Shown here one piece after another: positions 8,579 to 18,250 of a stretch of 64,000 bases of DNA (the stretch's first letter is position 1; each line of letters begins with the position of its first letter). This stretch comes from Catonella morbi ATCC 51271. GTDB taxonomy: Bacteria; Bacillota; Clostridia; Lachnospirales; Lachnospiraceae. Made by a program: the position numbers and the translations under genes. The notes beneath the pieces were generated by a model, which worked only from the letters and a program-made list of their open reading frames with translations, had not been told where the DNA came from and made no database searches. The stretch spans positions 1 to 64,000 of the forward strand of contig NZ_KI535367.1 of assembly GCF_000160035.2 (NCBI RefSeq), written 5' to 3'.

Positions 8579-9637
8579 TTATATCCTTCCTGTCTTATTT
8601 TTTCGGTATAACAGATAGATAAAGAATGGACCGCCACAGAAAGCGGAGAAGATACCTACAGCTATTTCTTTTGGTGCAAGCAGGGTTCTTGAAAGTATAT
8701 CCATCCAGGCTAAAAATATACCACCTATGATGTATGAAAAAATCATAAGCTTTCTATTCTTTGAGCCGAAAATGATTCTGCAGGTGTGTGGAATTATAAA
8801 GCCGACAAATCCTATTAAACCGCTGGCAGATATAATAGTGCCTATTAATAATGAAACGGTTATTATTGTAAATCTGCGGATTTTTTTGGTGGATACTCCA
8901 AGCGTGATTGCTGTTTCCTCACCAAGCGACAATAGGTCAAATCTGTCACCTGCAATACTTAAAGTTATAAGACTTATGACTGATACAAGTATGGGAATTG
9001 CTATATTGTACCACCTTGCACCGGACAGTGAACCCCATAACCACATAGCAGCACTTTCCATGATAAAAGCATTTGGAAGCAGGGTAATTATAAAATTGCT
9101 TGCAGCATTTAATATAACCGAAATTGCCATTCCGGTGAGAATGAGATTGTTAGTTGAACTGTTGCCGCTTATCATACCTATACCATAGACAAGAAACATA
9201 GCAAGAAGTGCCCCTGCAAAGGCAAAAACAGGGGTAATATAGGATATGACGGCAGTTCCTCCAAAAATTAGAAATGACAGGCTCACCATAGCGGAAGCAC
9301 CGCTTGAAACGCCTAAAACATAAGGGTCGGCAAGTACATTTTGTGTAAGTGCCTGCATAGCACAACCGCCTAAGGCAAGACCGCCGCCTGCAGCAAGGGC
9401 AAGCAGCATTCTTGGCATTCTCATATTCCAAAGAATGGTAACATCACGGCTTAAATTTTCATCTAAATCAAGATTGAAGAGTTTACTTGTTATTATTTGA
9501 AAGCAATCAGCCATGTTTATATTTTTTGAGCCATATCCGACACCGATAAGCACGGTTATTACAGCGAATATTATTATTAATATGAATATAGCTGATGTCA
9601 TAATCCTGGAGTTTATTTTTTTGTCGTCTGTTCTCAT
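8579..9637 (-). CDS. FecCD-family permease of metal-chelate ABC importer
   Basis: The 352-residue membrane protein has about ten hydrophobic segments. It carries family landmarks: MRMPRMLLALAAGGGLALGG near residue 75, VLADPYVLGVSSGAS, and the coupling-loop region GLIGFVGFIIPHTCR near residue 275. It forms the channel of the uptake system with the binding lipoprotein encoded two bases upstream. The short gap and the lack of a strong ribosome site suggest translational coupling. Length and motifs match complete FecCD/BtuC proteins. Confidence 0.92.
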   Translation of the reverse strand: MRTDDKKINSRIMTSAIFILIIIFAVITVLIGVGYGSKNINMADCFQIITSKLFNLDLDENLSRDVTILWNMRMPRMLLALAAGGGLALGGCAMQALTQNVLADPYVLGVSSGASAMVSLSFLIFGGTAVISYITPVFAFAGALLAMFLVYGIGMISGNSSTNNLILTGMAISVILNAASNFIITLLPNAFIMESAAMWLWGSLSGARWYNIAIPILVSVISLITLSIAGDRFDLLSLGEETAITLGVSTKKIRRFTIITVSLLIGTIISASGLIGFVGFIIPHTCRIIFGSKNRKLMIFSYIIGGIFLAWMDILSRTLLAPKEIAVGIFSAFCGGPFFIYLLYRKNKTGRI

Positions 9638-9639
9638 TA

Positions 9640-10728
9640 TTATTTGAATACCTCTGGATGTACTGCCTTTGCGATTTTTTCTATACAGTCAATATTATGG
9701 AGGCTTGGGAAATATTCAATTCCTGTTATGCCGATATAGTTTTTATTTTTAATAGCTGTGACATCGGCAAGTTCCGGAAGGGACTCGAGGTATTCAATTT
9801 TTTTCTGAATCTCATCTTTATCCCAGTATTCAACCAAAATTATATATTCCGGATTTCTTTGAATTATTTGTTCAATTGTGGCAACATCAAAATCGGATGT
9901 AAAATCTTCAAAAACATTTCTCGCACCGGCTAATTTTACAAGAGAACTTTGGAAGGCATTTCCGCCGGGTGTCATAATTCCTGCTTTATCCTGAAAATCG
10001 AAGATAAACACATCTTTTGGCTTTTTGTCTTTTACTTTTTCGGTTATACTGTCAACTTTAGCTTTGTATTCTGAAACTAATTTCTCTGCCTTATCTTCTG
10101 CATGAAAAATTTTTCCTATATTGCGGATGTCATCATACACTGCATTCATATCATGTTTATCACCGTAAGTGCCGCTTGTAATATAATAATTTATCTTATT
10201 ATCGGAAAAGTCTTTCTCCGGAGCTATATAGTCAGGTGTAAGATGATATGACAGACAGTAAACAAAATCTGAAGCTGATGACAAAACTGTTTCAAAGCTT
10301 GGTACACCTTTACCTTTGCCATCAGGTAAAATTTCTATATTCTTTAGCTTTTCATATAAATCAGGATAACAATGTTCAGGTCTGTTCATGCAGCCTGTAA
10401 GTCCGGTGATATGTTCCTGAAGATCTAAAGCTGCCATTATTTCAGCATTATCATAGCCTACAACTATAGCTTTTTCAGGAACTTTATTGTAGGTGATGTC
10501 TTTTCCCATTACATTTAGGGTAACGGTTTCATCTTTTACCGTACTTGAAGCCACACTTGATGAGCTTGATGTGTGACTGTCCATAGTGGTTTTGCTTTGA
10601 TTATTACTGTTTGTTGCTGTGCCTGAAGTCTGTTTTTCTGCTGAATTACCGCAAGAACTGAGCGATAAAATACTTAAAGACAGTGCGGTAACTGCCAATA
10701 CTTTTTGAATAGATTTTTGCTTTTTCAT
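9640..10728 (-). CDS. Metal-chelate-binding lipoprotein (FecB/PeripBP-like)
   Basis: The 362-residue precursor has a lipoprotein signal (a Lys-rich start, a hydrophobic core, then LSSCG with Cys near 26). A Ser/Thr/Asn-rich linker follows. The periplasmic-binding fold begins around 72 with IVVGYDNAEIMAAL and a GLTG segment, and continues with a long helix typical of the TroA/FecB class. It would sit on the outer face of the cytoplasmic membrane and deliver ligand to the FecCD permease. The ATG follows GGAGGAAT. It is the first gene of a five-gene minus-strand operon. The ligand (siderophore, heme or corrinoid) is not determined. Confidence 0.9.
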   Translation of the reverse strand: MKKQKSIQKVLAVTALSLSILSLSSCGNSAEKQTSGTATNSNNQSKTTMDSHTSSSSSVASSTVKDETVTLNVMGKDITYNKVPEKAIVVGYDNAEIMAALDLQEHITGLTGCMNRPEHCYPDLYEKLKNIEILPDGKGKGVPSFETVLSSASDFVYCLSYHLTPDYIAPEKDFSDNKINYYITSGTYGDKHDMNAVYDDIRNIGKIFHAEDKAEKLVSEYKAKVDSITEKVKDKKPKDVFIFDFQDKAGIMTPGGNAFQSSLVKLAGARNVFEDFTSDFDVATIEQIIQRNPEYIILVEYWDKDEIQKKIEYLESLPELADVTAIKNKNYIGITGIEYFPSLHNIDCIEKIAKAVHPEVFK

Positions 10729-10760
10729 TATATAATTCCTCCAAAATATAAAATATGAAG

Positions 10761-10792
10761 TTAGTCTACACTAATCAGATAAAATGTGTCAA
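10761..10792 (-). promoter_or_regulatory. Promoter and probable metal-repressor operator of the uptake operon
   Basis: On the minus strand TTGACA (10792-10787) is followed after 18 bases by TAGACT (10768-10763). A palindrome TTAGT-N4-ACTAA (10761-10774) covers the -10 box. TTAG...CTAA half-sites resemble DtxR/IdeR-family operators, so iron-dependent repression is a reasonable inference. Confidence 0.55.
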
Positions 10793-10944
10793 GAAAAATT
10801 TAGTTAAATACTTTAAATATATTGCATTTTTAAATCTAATCTCTTAGACTTAGTAAAATAAAAACTACTATTATAATAGGTGCAAGTAGTAAAAATGATT
10901 GAGTTGTCAAAAGTGTTACTAAAATTTATATTTTGGAGGTAAAA

Positions 10945-11616
10945 ATGTTAGGACTTAGAACAGGTGATAAACTGGATAAATATGTAAGTGACTACACTGT
11001 ATTTGACTTGGAAACTACAGGGGTTTCGCCACAAACAGATAAAGTAATAGAAATATCTGCAATAAAGGTAAGAAACGGACAGACTGTAGGTGAATTTTCA
11101 AGCCTTGTAAATCCTATGAGGGGTATCCCTTATGGAGCAACAAGGGTAAACGGAATAACTGATGAGATGGTGGCTGACAAACCTGTATTTGAGAAAGTTT
11201 TAGGAGATTTCTTAGACTTTGTAGAAGATGATATTTTAGTCGGTCACAATATACATGACTTTGATATGAAATTCATACACAGGGACTGTGAAGCATTTTT
11301 CAGAATGTTTCTCGGAAATGATTATATAGACACTCTGCCTATTGCAAGAAAGTGTTTGCCACAGCTTGGACATCATAGACTGACAGACCTTGCCCTTTAC
11401 TATAAAATATCAATAAATGGAGCACACAGAGCCTTAAATGATTGCAGGATGAATCAGCTTGTGTTTGAGAGGCTTGGTGCTGAACTAAAGAATGGAACAA
11501 ATGCCCTTAAAATATGCCCAAGATGCGGAGGAAGCCTGAAACTTAGAAACGGTAAATTTGGTAGCTTTTTAGGTTGCAGTTCATATCCTGATTGCAGGTA
11601 TACGGAGAATATTTAA
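10945..11616 (+). CDS. DnaQ-like 3'-5' exonuclease with C-terminal zinc ribbon
   Basis: The ATG at 10945 has GGAGGT 6 bases upstream and gives 223 residues. The exonuclease motifs are complete: ExoI FDLETTG (near 20), ExoII GHNIHDFDMKF (near 101) and ExoIII HRALNDCRMN (near 160), so this is a DEDDh-type enzyme. The last ~35 residues form a topoisomerase-type four-Cys zinc ribbon (CPRCGG...GCSSYPDC). The fold is that of the DNA polymerase III epsilon proofreading subunit, but a lone gene of this size more likely acts in repair or in trimming nucleic acids. The zinc ribbon probably provides DNA binding. It is separate from the genes around it. Confidence 0.88.
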   Translation: MLGLRTGDKLDKYVSDYTVFDLETTGVSPQTDKVIEISAIKVRNGQTVGEFSSLVNPMRGIPYGATRVNGITDEMVADKPVFEKVLGDFLDFVEDDILVGHNIHDFDMKFIHRDCEAFFRMFLGNDYIDTLPIARKCLPQLGHHRLTDLALYYKISINGAHRALNDCRMNQLVFERLGAELKNGTNALKICPRCGGSLKLRNGKFGSFLGCSSYPDCRYTENI

Positions 11617-11703
11617 AACGGAAAAAACAAAGCGTGAAAATTTGTCACGGTTTAATGCAGATAATGAAAAAATGGGGATACTTATTTGTTCCAAGAAGAA
11701 TAG

Positions 11704-11732
11704 TTGACAAATCCCCCTTCATTCGATATTAT
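11704..11732 (+). promoter_or_regulatory. valS promoter
   Basis: TTGACA (11704-11709), a 17-base spacer and TATTAT (11727-11732) form a near-consensus promoter. It starts the T-box leader about 290 bases before valS. Confidence 0.8.
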
Positions 11733-11737
11733 GTTGG

Positions 11738-12003
11738 TAAATGTAGTGCGAAAGAGGAGTAGCCCTGTATTCTTATCAGAGAGAGACCGGAAGGTGCAAG
11801 GTCTTAAGAAGAAAGGGTGAAGGTAGCTTTCAAACAGCATCTCTGAGAAAGTGCGGTATGCAGATTAGGAGATGACGGCTTCCCCGTTATGGAAATAAAG
11901 GTGATGAGTTTAAACGTAATGTTAAAATTTTATCATAAAATAAGGTGGTACAGCGGGATATGCTCTCGCCCTTAGCTAAGGCTTAGGGTGGGAGTTTTTT
12001 TTA
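11738..12003 (+). promoter_or_regulatory. T-box leader of valS
   Basis: The leader carries an AGGTGGTACAGCG-type T-box at about 11943-11955, followed by a terminator stem (CGCCCTTAGC with GCTTAGGGTG) and a T run ending at 12003. The TGGT of the T-box can pair with the ACCA end of an uncharged tRNA whose discriminator is A, as in tRNA-Val. A GTA triplet in the stem I region (about 11823-11825) is a plausible valine specifier. Uncharged tRNA-Val should stabilise the antiterminator and switch valS on. Confidence 0.9.
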
Positions 12004-12024
12004 CAAAACCAAAAGGAGAAATTC

Positions 12025-14718
12025 ATGAAAAAAGAACTTGAAAAGACCTACGATCCGAAGCAAATCGAAGATAAAATCTATCATAACTGGACTGAAAAAG
12101 GATACTTCCATGCAGAAGTAAACCCTAATAAGAAGCCGTTTACCATAGTTATGCCACCGCCTAATATTACAGGACAGCTTCACATGGGACATGCCTTGGA
12201 TAATACCATGCAGGATATTCTTATCCGCTTTAAGAGAATGCAGGGCTTTGAGGCATTGTGGCAGGCAGGAACCGACCATGCTTCCATAGCTACAGAGGCT
12301 AAAATAGTAGAAAAGCTTAAAGAAGAAGGCACATCGAAGGAAGAACTGGGCAGAGAAGGCTTTTTAAAGCGTGCCTGGGAATGGAAGGAAGAATACGGCG
12401 GAAGAATTATATCTCAGCTTAAAAAGCTTGGCTCATCCTGCGATTGGGAGAGAGAACGTTTTACTATGGATGAGGGCTGTTCCGAGGCAGTTAAGGAAGT
12501 ATTTGTAAAGCTTTATGATAAAAAACTCATTTATAAAGGCTCAAGACTTGTAAACTGGTGCCCTGTATGTAATACATCCATTTCAGATGCAGAAGTTGAA
12601 CATGAGGAAAAGGCAGGACATTTTTGGCATATTAAATATCCTGTAATGGAAGACGGCAAGCCAAGCAAGACTAACTTCCTTGAATTTGCGACCACCCGTC
12701 CTGAAACAATGCTTGGAGATACTGCGGTAGCGGTAAATCCTGAGGATGAGAGATATAGATATCTTAAGGGAAAAACAGTGTGGCTTCCTATAGCGGAGCG
12801 TGAAATTCCTGTTATAGAAGACAGCTATGTAGATATGGAATTTGGAACAGGTGTAGTTAAGATTACTCCTGCACACGATCCTAACGACTTTGAAGTTGGT
12901 AAACGCCATAATCTGCCTGAAATCAACATTATGAATGATGATGCTACGATAAATGAAAATGGTGGAAAGTATGCAGGACTTGACAGGTATGAGGCAAGAA
13001 AAAAAATCGTTGAAGAGTTAGACAGCCTCGGACTTCTTGGCAAAATTGAAGACCACAGCCACAATGTAGGTACCTGCTACCGCTGCCATAGCGTAGTTGA
13101 ACCGCTTATCAAAGAGCAGTGGTTCGTAAAAATGGATGAGATGATTAAGCCTGCAAGTGAAGCTGTAAAGAAAGGCGAGCTTAAACTCATTCCTGAGAGA
13201 ATGGATAAGATATACTTTAACTGGACAGACAATATAAGAGACTGGTGTATCTCAAGACAGCTCTGGTGGGGACATAGAATACCTGCCTGGTACTGCGGAG
13301 ATTGCGGTGAAGTTATAGTTGCAAAAGAAGAGCCGAAAGTTTGCCCTAAGTGTGGCAAGGCTCATTTAAGACAGGACGAAGATACCCTTGACACCTGGTT
13401 TTCTTCAGCACTTTGGCCGTTTTCAACCCTTGGCTGGCCTAATGAAACGCCTGAATACAAATATTTTTACCCTACAGATGTACTTGTAACAGGCTATGAC
13501 ATCATCTTCTTCTGGGTAATCAGAATGGTATTTTCAGCATTTGAACATACAGGAAAAGCACCGTTCAATACAGTTATGTTCCATGGACTTGTAAGAGATT
13601 CACTTGGTCGTAAGATGAGTAAGTCACTCGGAAATGGTATAGATCCGCTTGAAATCATAGACAAATACGGTGCGGATGCACTTAGATTTACCCTTATTAC
13701 AGGTAATGCACCGGGAAATGATATGCGTTTCTACAACGAAAGAGTAGAGGCAAGCAGAAACTTTGCAAACAAGGTATGGAATGCTTCAAGATTTATAATG
13801 ATGAACCTTGATGCAGCCGAAGTTCCTGCTAATATAGAACTGTCTGACCTTACTCCTGCTGACAAGTGGATACTTAGCAGGGCTAATAAGCTTTCGGCAG
13901 AAATGACAGAAAATATGGATGCTTTTGAGCTTGGTATAGCGGTGCAGAAGGTATATGACTTTATATGGGAAGAGTTCTGCGACTGGTACATAGAGATGGT
14001 TAAGCCTCGTCTTTACAGCGATACTGATAAGACCAAGGCAGCAGCTTTGTTTACACTTAAGACTGTTTTGATTAATATGCTTAAACTCTTACACCCATTC
14101 ATGCCTTTTGTTACGGAGGAAATATATCAGGCACTCCGTGAAAATGAGCCGAATGAAGCGGTTAAGGCGGCAATGGAAGAGAGCATAATGATTTCGACCT
14201 GGCCTAAATTTAAGGCAGAGTGGGATTTTGCAAAAGAAGAGGCTGAGGTAGCCCTTATCAAAGAGGCTGTAAAGAGTATAAGAGCAGTCCGCACTGACAT
14301 GAACGTACCACCTTCAAGAAAGGCAAAGGTTATAGTGGTTGCCGATAAAGAAGAAGTAAGAAAGGTATTTACAGAGGGTGAGAAATTCTTTGCAAGTCTT
14401 TCTTATGCGGGGGAAGTAGCAGTACAGGCAGATAAGGCAGGAATAGATGAAAATGCAGTATCAGCGGTAATTTCACAGGCTGTTATCTATATGCCGTTTA
14501 GTGACCTTGTGGATATAGATAAGGAAATCGAACGCCTTCTTAAAGAACATAAAAGACTTGAAGGCGAGATAGCACGTTCAAACGGTATGCTAAACAACGA
14601 GAAGTTTGTGTCCAAAGCTCCTGAAGCCAAGATAAATGAGGAGAAGGAGAAACTTGCAAAGTATACGGAAATGATGAAGCAGGTTGAGGAACAGCTTGGA
14701 AGGCTGAAGAAGAACTAA
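12025..14718 (+). CDS. valS: Valyl-tRNA synthetase
   Basis: This 897-residue class I synthetase charges tRNA-Val. It has the HIGH-type motif [14 protein letters not shown] (near 45), the editing (CP1) domain with [12 protein letters not shown], the KMSKS motif ([10 protein letters not shown], near 532), the anticodon-binding domain, and a C-terminal coiled coil (about 830-895) typical of bacterial ValRS. The length is normal. Start: ATG with AAAGGAG 8 bases upstream, directly after the T-box terminator. It is a single-gene unit ending in a terminator. Confidence 0.98.
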   Translation: MKKELEKTYDPKQIEDKIYHNWTEKGYFHAEVNPNKKPFTIVMPPPNITGQLHMGHALDNTMQDILIRFKRMQGFEALWQAGTDHASIATEAKIVEKLKEEGTSKEELGREGFLKRAWEWKEEYGGRIISQLKKLGSSCDWERERFTMDEGCSEAVKEVFVKLYDKKLIYKGSRLVNWCPVCNTSISDAEVEHEEKAGHFWHIKYPVMEDGKPSKTNFLEFATTRPETMLGDTAVAVNPEDERYRYLKGKTVWLPIAEREIPVIEDSYVDMEFGTGVVKITPAHDPNDFEVGKRHNLPEINIMNDDATINENGGKYAGLDRYEARKKIVEELDSLGLLGKIEDHSHNVGTCYRCHSVVEPLIKEQWFVKMDEMIKPASEAVKKGELKLIPERMDKIYFNWTDNIRDWCISRQLWWGHRIPAWYCGDCGEVIVAKEEPKVCPKCGKAHLRQDEDTLDTWFSSALWPFSTLGWPNETPEYKYFYPTDVLVTGYDIIFFWVIRMVFSAFEHTGKAPFNTVMFHGLVRDSLGRKMSKSLGNGIDPLEIIDKYGADALRFTLITGNAPGNDMRFYNERVEASRNFANKVWNASRFIMMNLDAAEVPANIELSDLTPADKWILSRANKLSAEMTENMDAFELGIAVQKVYDFIWEEFCDWYIEMVKPRLYSDTDKTKAAALFTLKTVLINMLKLLHPFMPFVTEEIYQALRENEPNEAVKAAMEESIMISTWPKFKAEWDFAKEEAEVALIKEAVKSIRAVRTDMNVPPSRKAKVIVVADKEEVRKVFTEGEKFFASLSYAGEVAVQADKAGIDENAVSAVISQAVIYMPFSDLVDIDKEIERLLKEHKRLEGEIARSNGMLNNEKFVSKAPEAKINEEKEKLAKYTEMMKQVEEQLGRLKKN

Positions 14719-14755
14719 ATAGTAATATAAAGCAAAATATTAGAAGCAAAACAGA

Positions 14756-14800
14756 TAGCACTGAGTACAGGAAAAACTCCGTTCTCAGTGCTATATTATT
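14756..14800 (+). terminator. valS terminator
   Basis: TAGCACTGAG (14756-14765) pairs perfectly with CTCAGTGCTA (14784-14793), followed by tattatttt. The next promoter begins immediately after it. Confidence 0.85.
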
Positions 14801-14829
14801 TTGACAAACTTTTTTAATAGTGCTATTAT
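14801..14829 (+). promoter_or_regulatory. Promoter of the SurA-like lipoprotein gene
   Basis: TTGACA (14801-14806), a 17-base spacer and TATTAT (14824-14829) give a strong sigma-A promoter that starts just after the valS terminator. Confidence 0.8.
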
Positions 14830-14881
14830 CAGCTTACAGAGGGGAATTTCAATGTCTGAGAATAGTCTAAGGAGGAGAGGT

Positions 14882-15589
14882 ATGAAGACTAAAGTAAAAG
14901 CTATTATTGCTGTAGCAGGTTTATGTTTAACTTTATTGCCTTTAGCCGGCTGCAATCAAAAAGCTTCAGACCTTAATATGGAAGAAGTGATTAAAGACTT
15001 AAAAGAAAATCGTGAAATTCCGGACGGTGAAGTAGGTACAGAAGCTGCTTATGAGATGTACGGGCAGAATCTGAGAAATGACTATGATAGTGATGAAATG
15101 TCGGTATATTTTAAGGGGAAGACCGCGGTAATTACAAAGAAAGATTTGGAAATGAGCATAGACAACCTGGTGCTTTCAGGGTTAAAAGAAGAAAATGCAA
15201 TAAAAGAAGCTGTTAAGCTTACTATGGAGAGAGAGGCTTTGTATGAGGAAGCTGTTGCAGAAGGATTTAATGTAACAGATGATGAGATAAAGGCTTATCT
15301 TGAGGAACTAAAAGGGATGATGGACAAAGCAGATAATAAGGCTCAGGTTGAGGCCATTATAAAGGGCTTCGGTTCAGAAGAAAAATACTGGGATTTTGAG
15401 TTCAGCATATATAAAAAGGATCTTCCTATAATAAAACATCAGGAAGCTCTTGAAAAACAATATAATGATAAGAATATGAAGTTAAGGCTTGATATGGTTA
15501 AACCAACCTATAAAGAAGGCTTTGGAGGTTTTCTTGAACAATATAAAGAAGCTCTGGTAAAGGATCAAAGTTTCAGGTTAGTTAAGTAA
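14882..15589 (+). CDS. SurA-N-like lipoprotein (possible chaperone)
   Basis: The ATG at 14882 follows AAGGAGGAG. The 235-residue precursor has a lipoprotein signal with lipobox LPLAGC. The mature part contains a helical region (about 100-160) with alternating Glu/Lys and the phrase FNVTDDEIKAYLEELK, which resembles the N-terminal domain of SurA/PrsA-type foldases. No parvulin (PPIase) domain is present, so it may be a chaperone-only member or a membrane-anchored protein of other use. A longer frame from 14801 exists but would include the promoter and lacks a ribosome site. Confidence 0.65.
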   Translation: MKTKVKAIIAVAGLCLTLLPLAGCNQKASDLNMEEVIKDLKENREIPDGEVGTEAAYEMYGQNLRNDYDSDEMSVYFKGKTAVITKKDLEMSIDNLVLSGLKEENAIKEAVKLTMEREALYEEAVAEGFNVTDDEIKAYLEELKGMMDKADNKAQVEAIIKGFGSEEKYWDFEFSIYKKDLPIIKHQEALEKQYNDKNMKLRLDMVKPTYKEGFGGFLEQYKEALVKDQSFRLVK

Positions 15590-15724
15590 GAAAGTATATG
15601 TAAAAGCTGTTAAATTTCTGATTATAATTGAATAAGCCTACAAAATGTGGTATGATTTTAATGCAGAAATCTGTGTTTCATACCATATTTTTGTTTTAAG
15701 TGTGATAATTTGAAGGGAGATATT

Positions 15725-15868
15725 ATGTTAGATTTTGAGAAAGAACTTGAAAAATTTCAGCCAAGCCTTGAAATTGAAGAGGTGGCAGATGTTATAAGGC
15801 ATAATGATGTATCTGATGTGGCAGACTTGATAAAAGAAGTGCTTATAGAAACAAGGGAGACGAGGTAA
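15725..15868 (+). CDS. 47-residue conserved hypothetical protein
   Basis: This short frame starts at an ATG with GAAGGGAGA 7 bases upstream and encodes a helical acidic peptide: MLDFEKELEKFQPSLEIEEV, then DVIRHNDVSDVADLIKE. It ends four bases before the TPR-protein gene, so the two are translated from one message. The strong ribosome site, the coding-like composition and the tight spacing argue that it is real. I recognise no domain. Confidence 0.7.
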   Translation: MLDFEKELEKFQPSLEIEEVADVIRHNDVSDVADLIKEVLIETRETR

Positions 15869-15872
15869 ATAT

Positions 15873-17258
15873 ATGCAGTGCCCATATTGTAATACAAAAC
15901 TCAAATCGGGAGATACTTGTGAAAAATGTGGCAATGATGTAAAGCAGTTTAAGAGACTTTACAGAATTTCCAACAGATGCTATAACGAAGGACTTGAAAA
16001 GGCAAAGGCAAGAGATTTGTCAGGAGCTGTGGTAAGCCTTCAAAACAGTTTGAAAATAAATAAAAAGAATACCGAGGCAAGAAATCTTCTGGGGCTCATA
16101 TACAGTGAAATGGGTGAAATAGTTGATGCACTCAGAGAGTGGATTATAAGCAGTCATTTTGAAGAGGAAAATAATCTTGCTACGGAATATTTGTCATATT
16201 TTCAGAATAATCCTACAAGGCTTGATGCGGCGGGGCAGGTTGTAAAGAAGTACAATGCTTCTCTAAAACTTGCAAAATCCGGAAACCTTGACCTTGCTGT
16301 TATACAATTAAAGAAACTTATTTCTTTGAATGGTAAACATATTAAAGGATTACAGTTGCTTGGACTTTTAAATATTAAGTCCGGCAATATTTCTCAGGCT
16401 AAAAAGTATCTGAAAATGATACTTAAGGTGGATACAATGAATCCGCTTGCAATGATGTATCTTAAGGAAATTAAGGGACAGAATACGGGAGAAGATAAGA
16501 CGGAAGATGAAGATGCGGATAAACTTGTATTAAATGCAAGAGAATCTTTTGCACCGATGAGTGCTTATAGGGATAATAAGCATGGGATTTTGCCATGGCT
16601 CAGTTTGCTGTTTGGAATAGTACTTGGTATGGCGTTTTTTATGATAGCCATAGTTCCGGGGATAAGAGCTAAGTCTGTGGAAAATAAAAAGGCTGAAATA
16701 GTAAGCCTCAATGAGACTCTGGCAAAGACAAATGCCGAATTTGACTCAGTTTCAAGTGAAAATGCAGAGCTTAAAAAACAGGTGGAGACTCTTGAAACTA
16801 AGAATAAACAGTTGTCGGAAAGCAGTAAGAAAACTAAAAGCAATAATGATGGATTTGGAACTCTGGCGGCAGCGGCAGCTTATTATACTATGGAAAATAA
16901 TGATAAAGCAGCCGAAACTTTGGTGAAAGTAGACAAAGCAACGCTTAAGGATAAGAATATGCTTAATCTCTACAATCAGCTTTCCGCTAAAATCTTTACG
17001 GAACAGTCTGCAAGGTTGTTTCAGGAAGGATACAGCCTCTATAGCGGCGGGAAATATGATGAAGCATTGAAAAGTTTTGAAACTTCACTGAAGATGAATA
17101 AGAAAAATGTGGATTCAACCTATTTTACAGCCAGATGCTATGACAGAAAGGGAGACAAGACCAAGGCTGCGGAATGGTACAATAAAGTAATAAATGATTT
17201 TGGAAATACACAAAGAGCGGTAGAAGCAAAAAGAATGCTTAGCGTATTGGGAGTATAA
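15873..17258 (+). CDS. Membrane-anchored TPR protein with N-terminal zinc ribbon
   Basis: The 461-residue protein begins with a small zinc ribbon (CPYC at 3-6, CEKC at 16-19). Tetratricopeptide repeats follow at about 30-200, then an acidic linker, one membrane span (about 243-265), a coiled coil (about 272-320), and two or more further TPRs at the C-terminus (about 385-455). The topology places the zinc ribbon and first TPR block on one side of the membrane and the last TPRs on the other. Such proteins act as scaffolds, but no specific partner is evident. It is co-transcribed with the 47-residue gene and with dut, which starts directly after its stop. Confidence 0.75.
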   Translation: MQCPYCNTKLKSGDTCEKCGNDVKQFKRLYRISNRCYNEGLEKAKARDLSGAVVSLQNSLKINKKNTEARNLLGLIYSEMGEIVDALREWIISSHFEEENNLATEYLSYFQNNPTRLDAAGQVVKKYNASLKLAKSGNLDLAVIQLKKLISLNGKHIKGLQLLGLLNIKSGNISQAKKYLKMILKVDTMNPLAMMYLKEIKGQNTGEDKTEDEDADKLVLNARESFAPMSAYRDNKHGILPWLSLLFGIVLGMAFFMIAIVPGIRAKSVENKKAEIVSLNETLAKTNAEFDSVSSENAELKKQVETLETKNKQLSESSKKTKSNNDGFGTLAAAAAYYTMENNDKAAETLVKVDKATLKDKNMLNLYNQLSAKIFTEQSARLFQEGYSLYSGGKYDEALKSFETSLKMNKKNVDSTYFTARCYDRKGDKTKAAEWYNKVINDFGNTQRAVEAKRMLSVLGV

Positions 17259-17693
17259 ATGGAAACTATAAAGATTAAATATTTTTCGAATGAAATAGAA
17301 AAACTTTGCTATATAGCAGGCAATTCTGATTGGATAGATTTGAGAGTTGCGGAAAATGTTGTAATGAAAAAAGGTGAATTCAGACTCATAAGACTTGGGG
17401 TAGCAATGGAGCTACCCGAAGGGTATGAAGCTCATGTGGTGCCGAGAAGTTCTACTTATAAGAACTTTGGGCTTATCCAGACTAATCACATGGGTGTAAT
17501 AGACGAAAGCTACAAAGGGGACGCTGATGAATGGAAATGGCCTGCCCTTGCAATGCGAGATACAGAGGTTCATGTCGGTGACAGGCTTTGCCAATTCCGA
17601 ATAATGAAGCATCAGCCCCAAATTAGCTTTCTTGAAGTTGCTTCCCTCGAAAATGAGGATAGAGGCGGCTTTGGGACTAGCGGTACAAATTAA
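17259..17693 (+). CDS. dut: dUTPase (deoxyuridine triphosphatase)
   Basis: This 144-residue enzyme has the length of trimeric dUTPases, which hydrolyse dUTP to dUMP and pyrophosphate. Visible motifs are [11 protein letters not shown] (motif 2, near 63), [10 protein letters not shown] (motif 3, with the catalytic Asp), GDRLCQFRI (motif 4) and the Gly-rich RGGFGTSG tail (motif 5). The segment [14 protein letters not shown] between motifs 3 and 4 is longer than in the E. coli enzyme. It starts on the base after the TPR-gene stop codon, so it is probably translationally coupled. Confidence 0.93.
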   Translation: METIKIKYFSNEIEKLCYIAGNSDWIDLRVAENVVMKKGEFRLIRLGVAMELPEGYEAHVVPRSSTYKNFGLIQTNHMGVIDESYKGDADEWKWPALAMRDTEVHVGDRLCQFRIMKHQPQISFLEVASLENEDRGGFGTSGTN

Positions 17694-17696
17694 AGC

Positions 17697-18047
17697 TTAC
17701 TTATGATTCTTTTTATTTTCCTGTTTGTCTAAGAGATATTCAGCGTAGTCTCTTACCGAGGCTGCACTTTCAGGCATTAACTGCTGATATACTAAAAAGA
17801 AATCAACTATTTCCTTATCAAGTATTTCTCCGCCTATAGGAAGAGCTGAGTCAGATATACCAAGCAAATAATCGCAGGTTACGTCAAACTCCTTGGACAA
17901 AGCTATAAGCTTGTCAAAGGAAGGCTCATTCCTGTTTGATTCATAGTTTGAAATTGCGGTGGGCTTCAAGCCTAATATATTCGCAAGTTCGCCTTGGGTA
18001 AGGCCTTTCTTTTGGCGAAGCTGCTTAAGTCTTAAGTGAAAATTCAT
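17697..18047 (-). CDS. XRE-family DNA-binding regulator
   Basis: The 116-residue protein has an N-terminal helix-turn-helix (about 4-60): LRQKKGLTQGELANILGLKP followed by AISNYESNRNEPSFDKL. This is the classic Cro/cI-type domain. The remaining ~50 residues are a helical tail that may dimerise. The ATG follows AAGGAGG. It converges on dut, whose stop is 3 bases away, and is divergent from the signalling operon starting at 18251, sharing a 203-base promoter region with it. It may regulate that operon or itself. Confidence 0.85.
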   Translation of the reverse strand: MNFHLRLKQLRQKKGLTQGELANILGLKPTAISNYESNRNEPSFDKLIALSKEFDVTCDYLLGISDSALPIGGEILDKEIVDFFLVYQQLMPESAASVRDYAEYLLDKQENKKNHK

Positions 18048-18154
18048 TAATTTACCTCCTTATAGGGCAATGATTGATGTAGATTGCAACAAGGTAGGGC
18101 TATAGCAATCTGAATATTATTTCGGCAAGTAATAATTGTTTAGATAATGTCAAT

Positions 18155-18173
18155 TAATAATATAATGTTATTA
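18155..18173. promoter_or_regulatory. Palindrome over the -10 box of the signalling operon
   Basis: TAATAA (18155-18160) and TTATTA (18168-18173) flank a perfect TATAAT (18161-18166). The position suits an operator for the divergently encoded XRE regulator, but AT-richness makes chance similarity possible. Confidence 0.3.
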
Positions 18174-18250
18174 GTAAAATGTCAAATATTAAAGTGCAAA
18201 AGAGTAAAATTTAATTTAACTTACACAAAATGTGTATGGCGAGGTGGATT

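Noticed and set aside
11812-11835. Short leader peptide upstream of valS
   Set aside because: The GTG and following codons belong to the T-box stem I region and no ribosome site supports translation.
12583-13358. Several minus-strand frames inside valS
   Set aside because: They are shadows of a fully conserved synthetase gene and lack ribosome sites.
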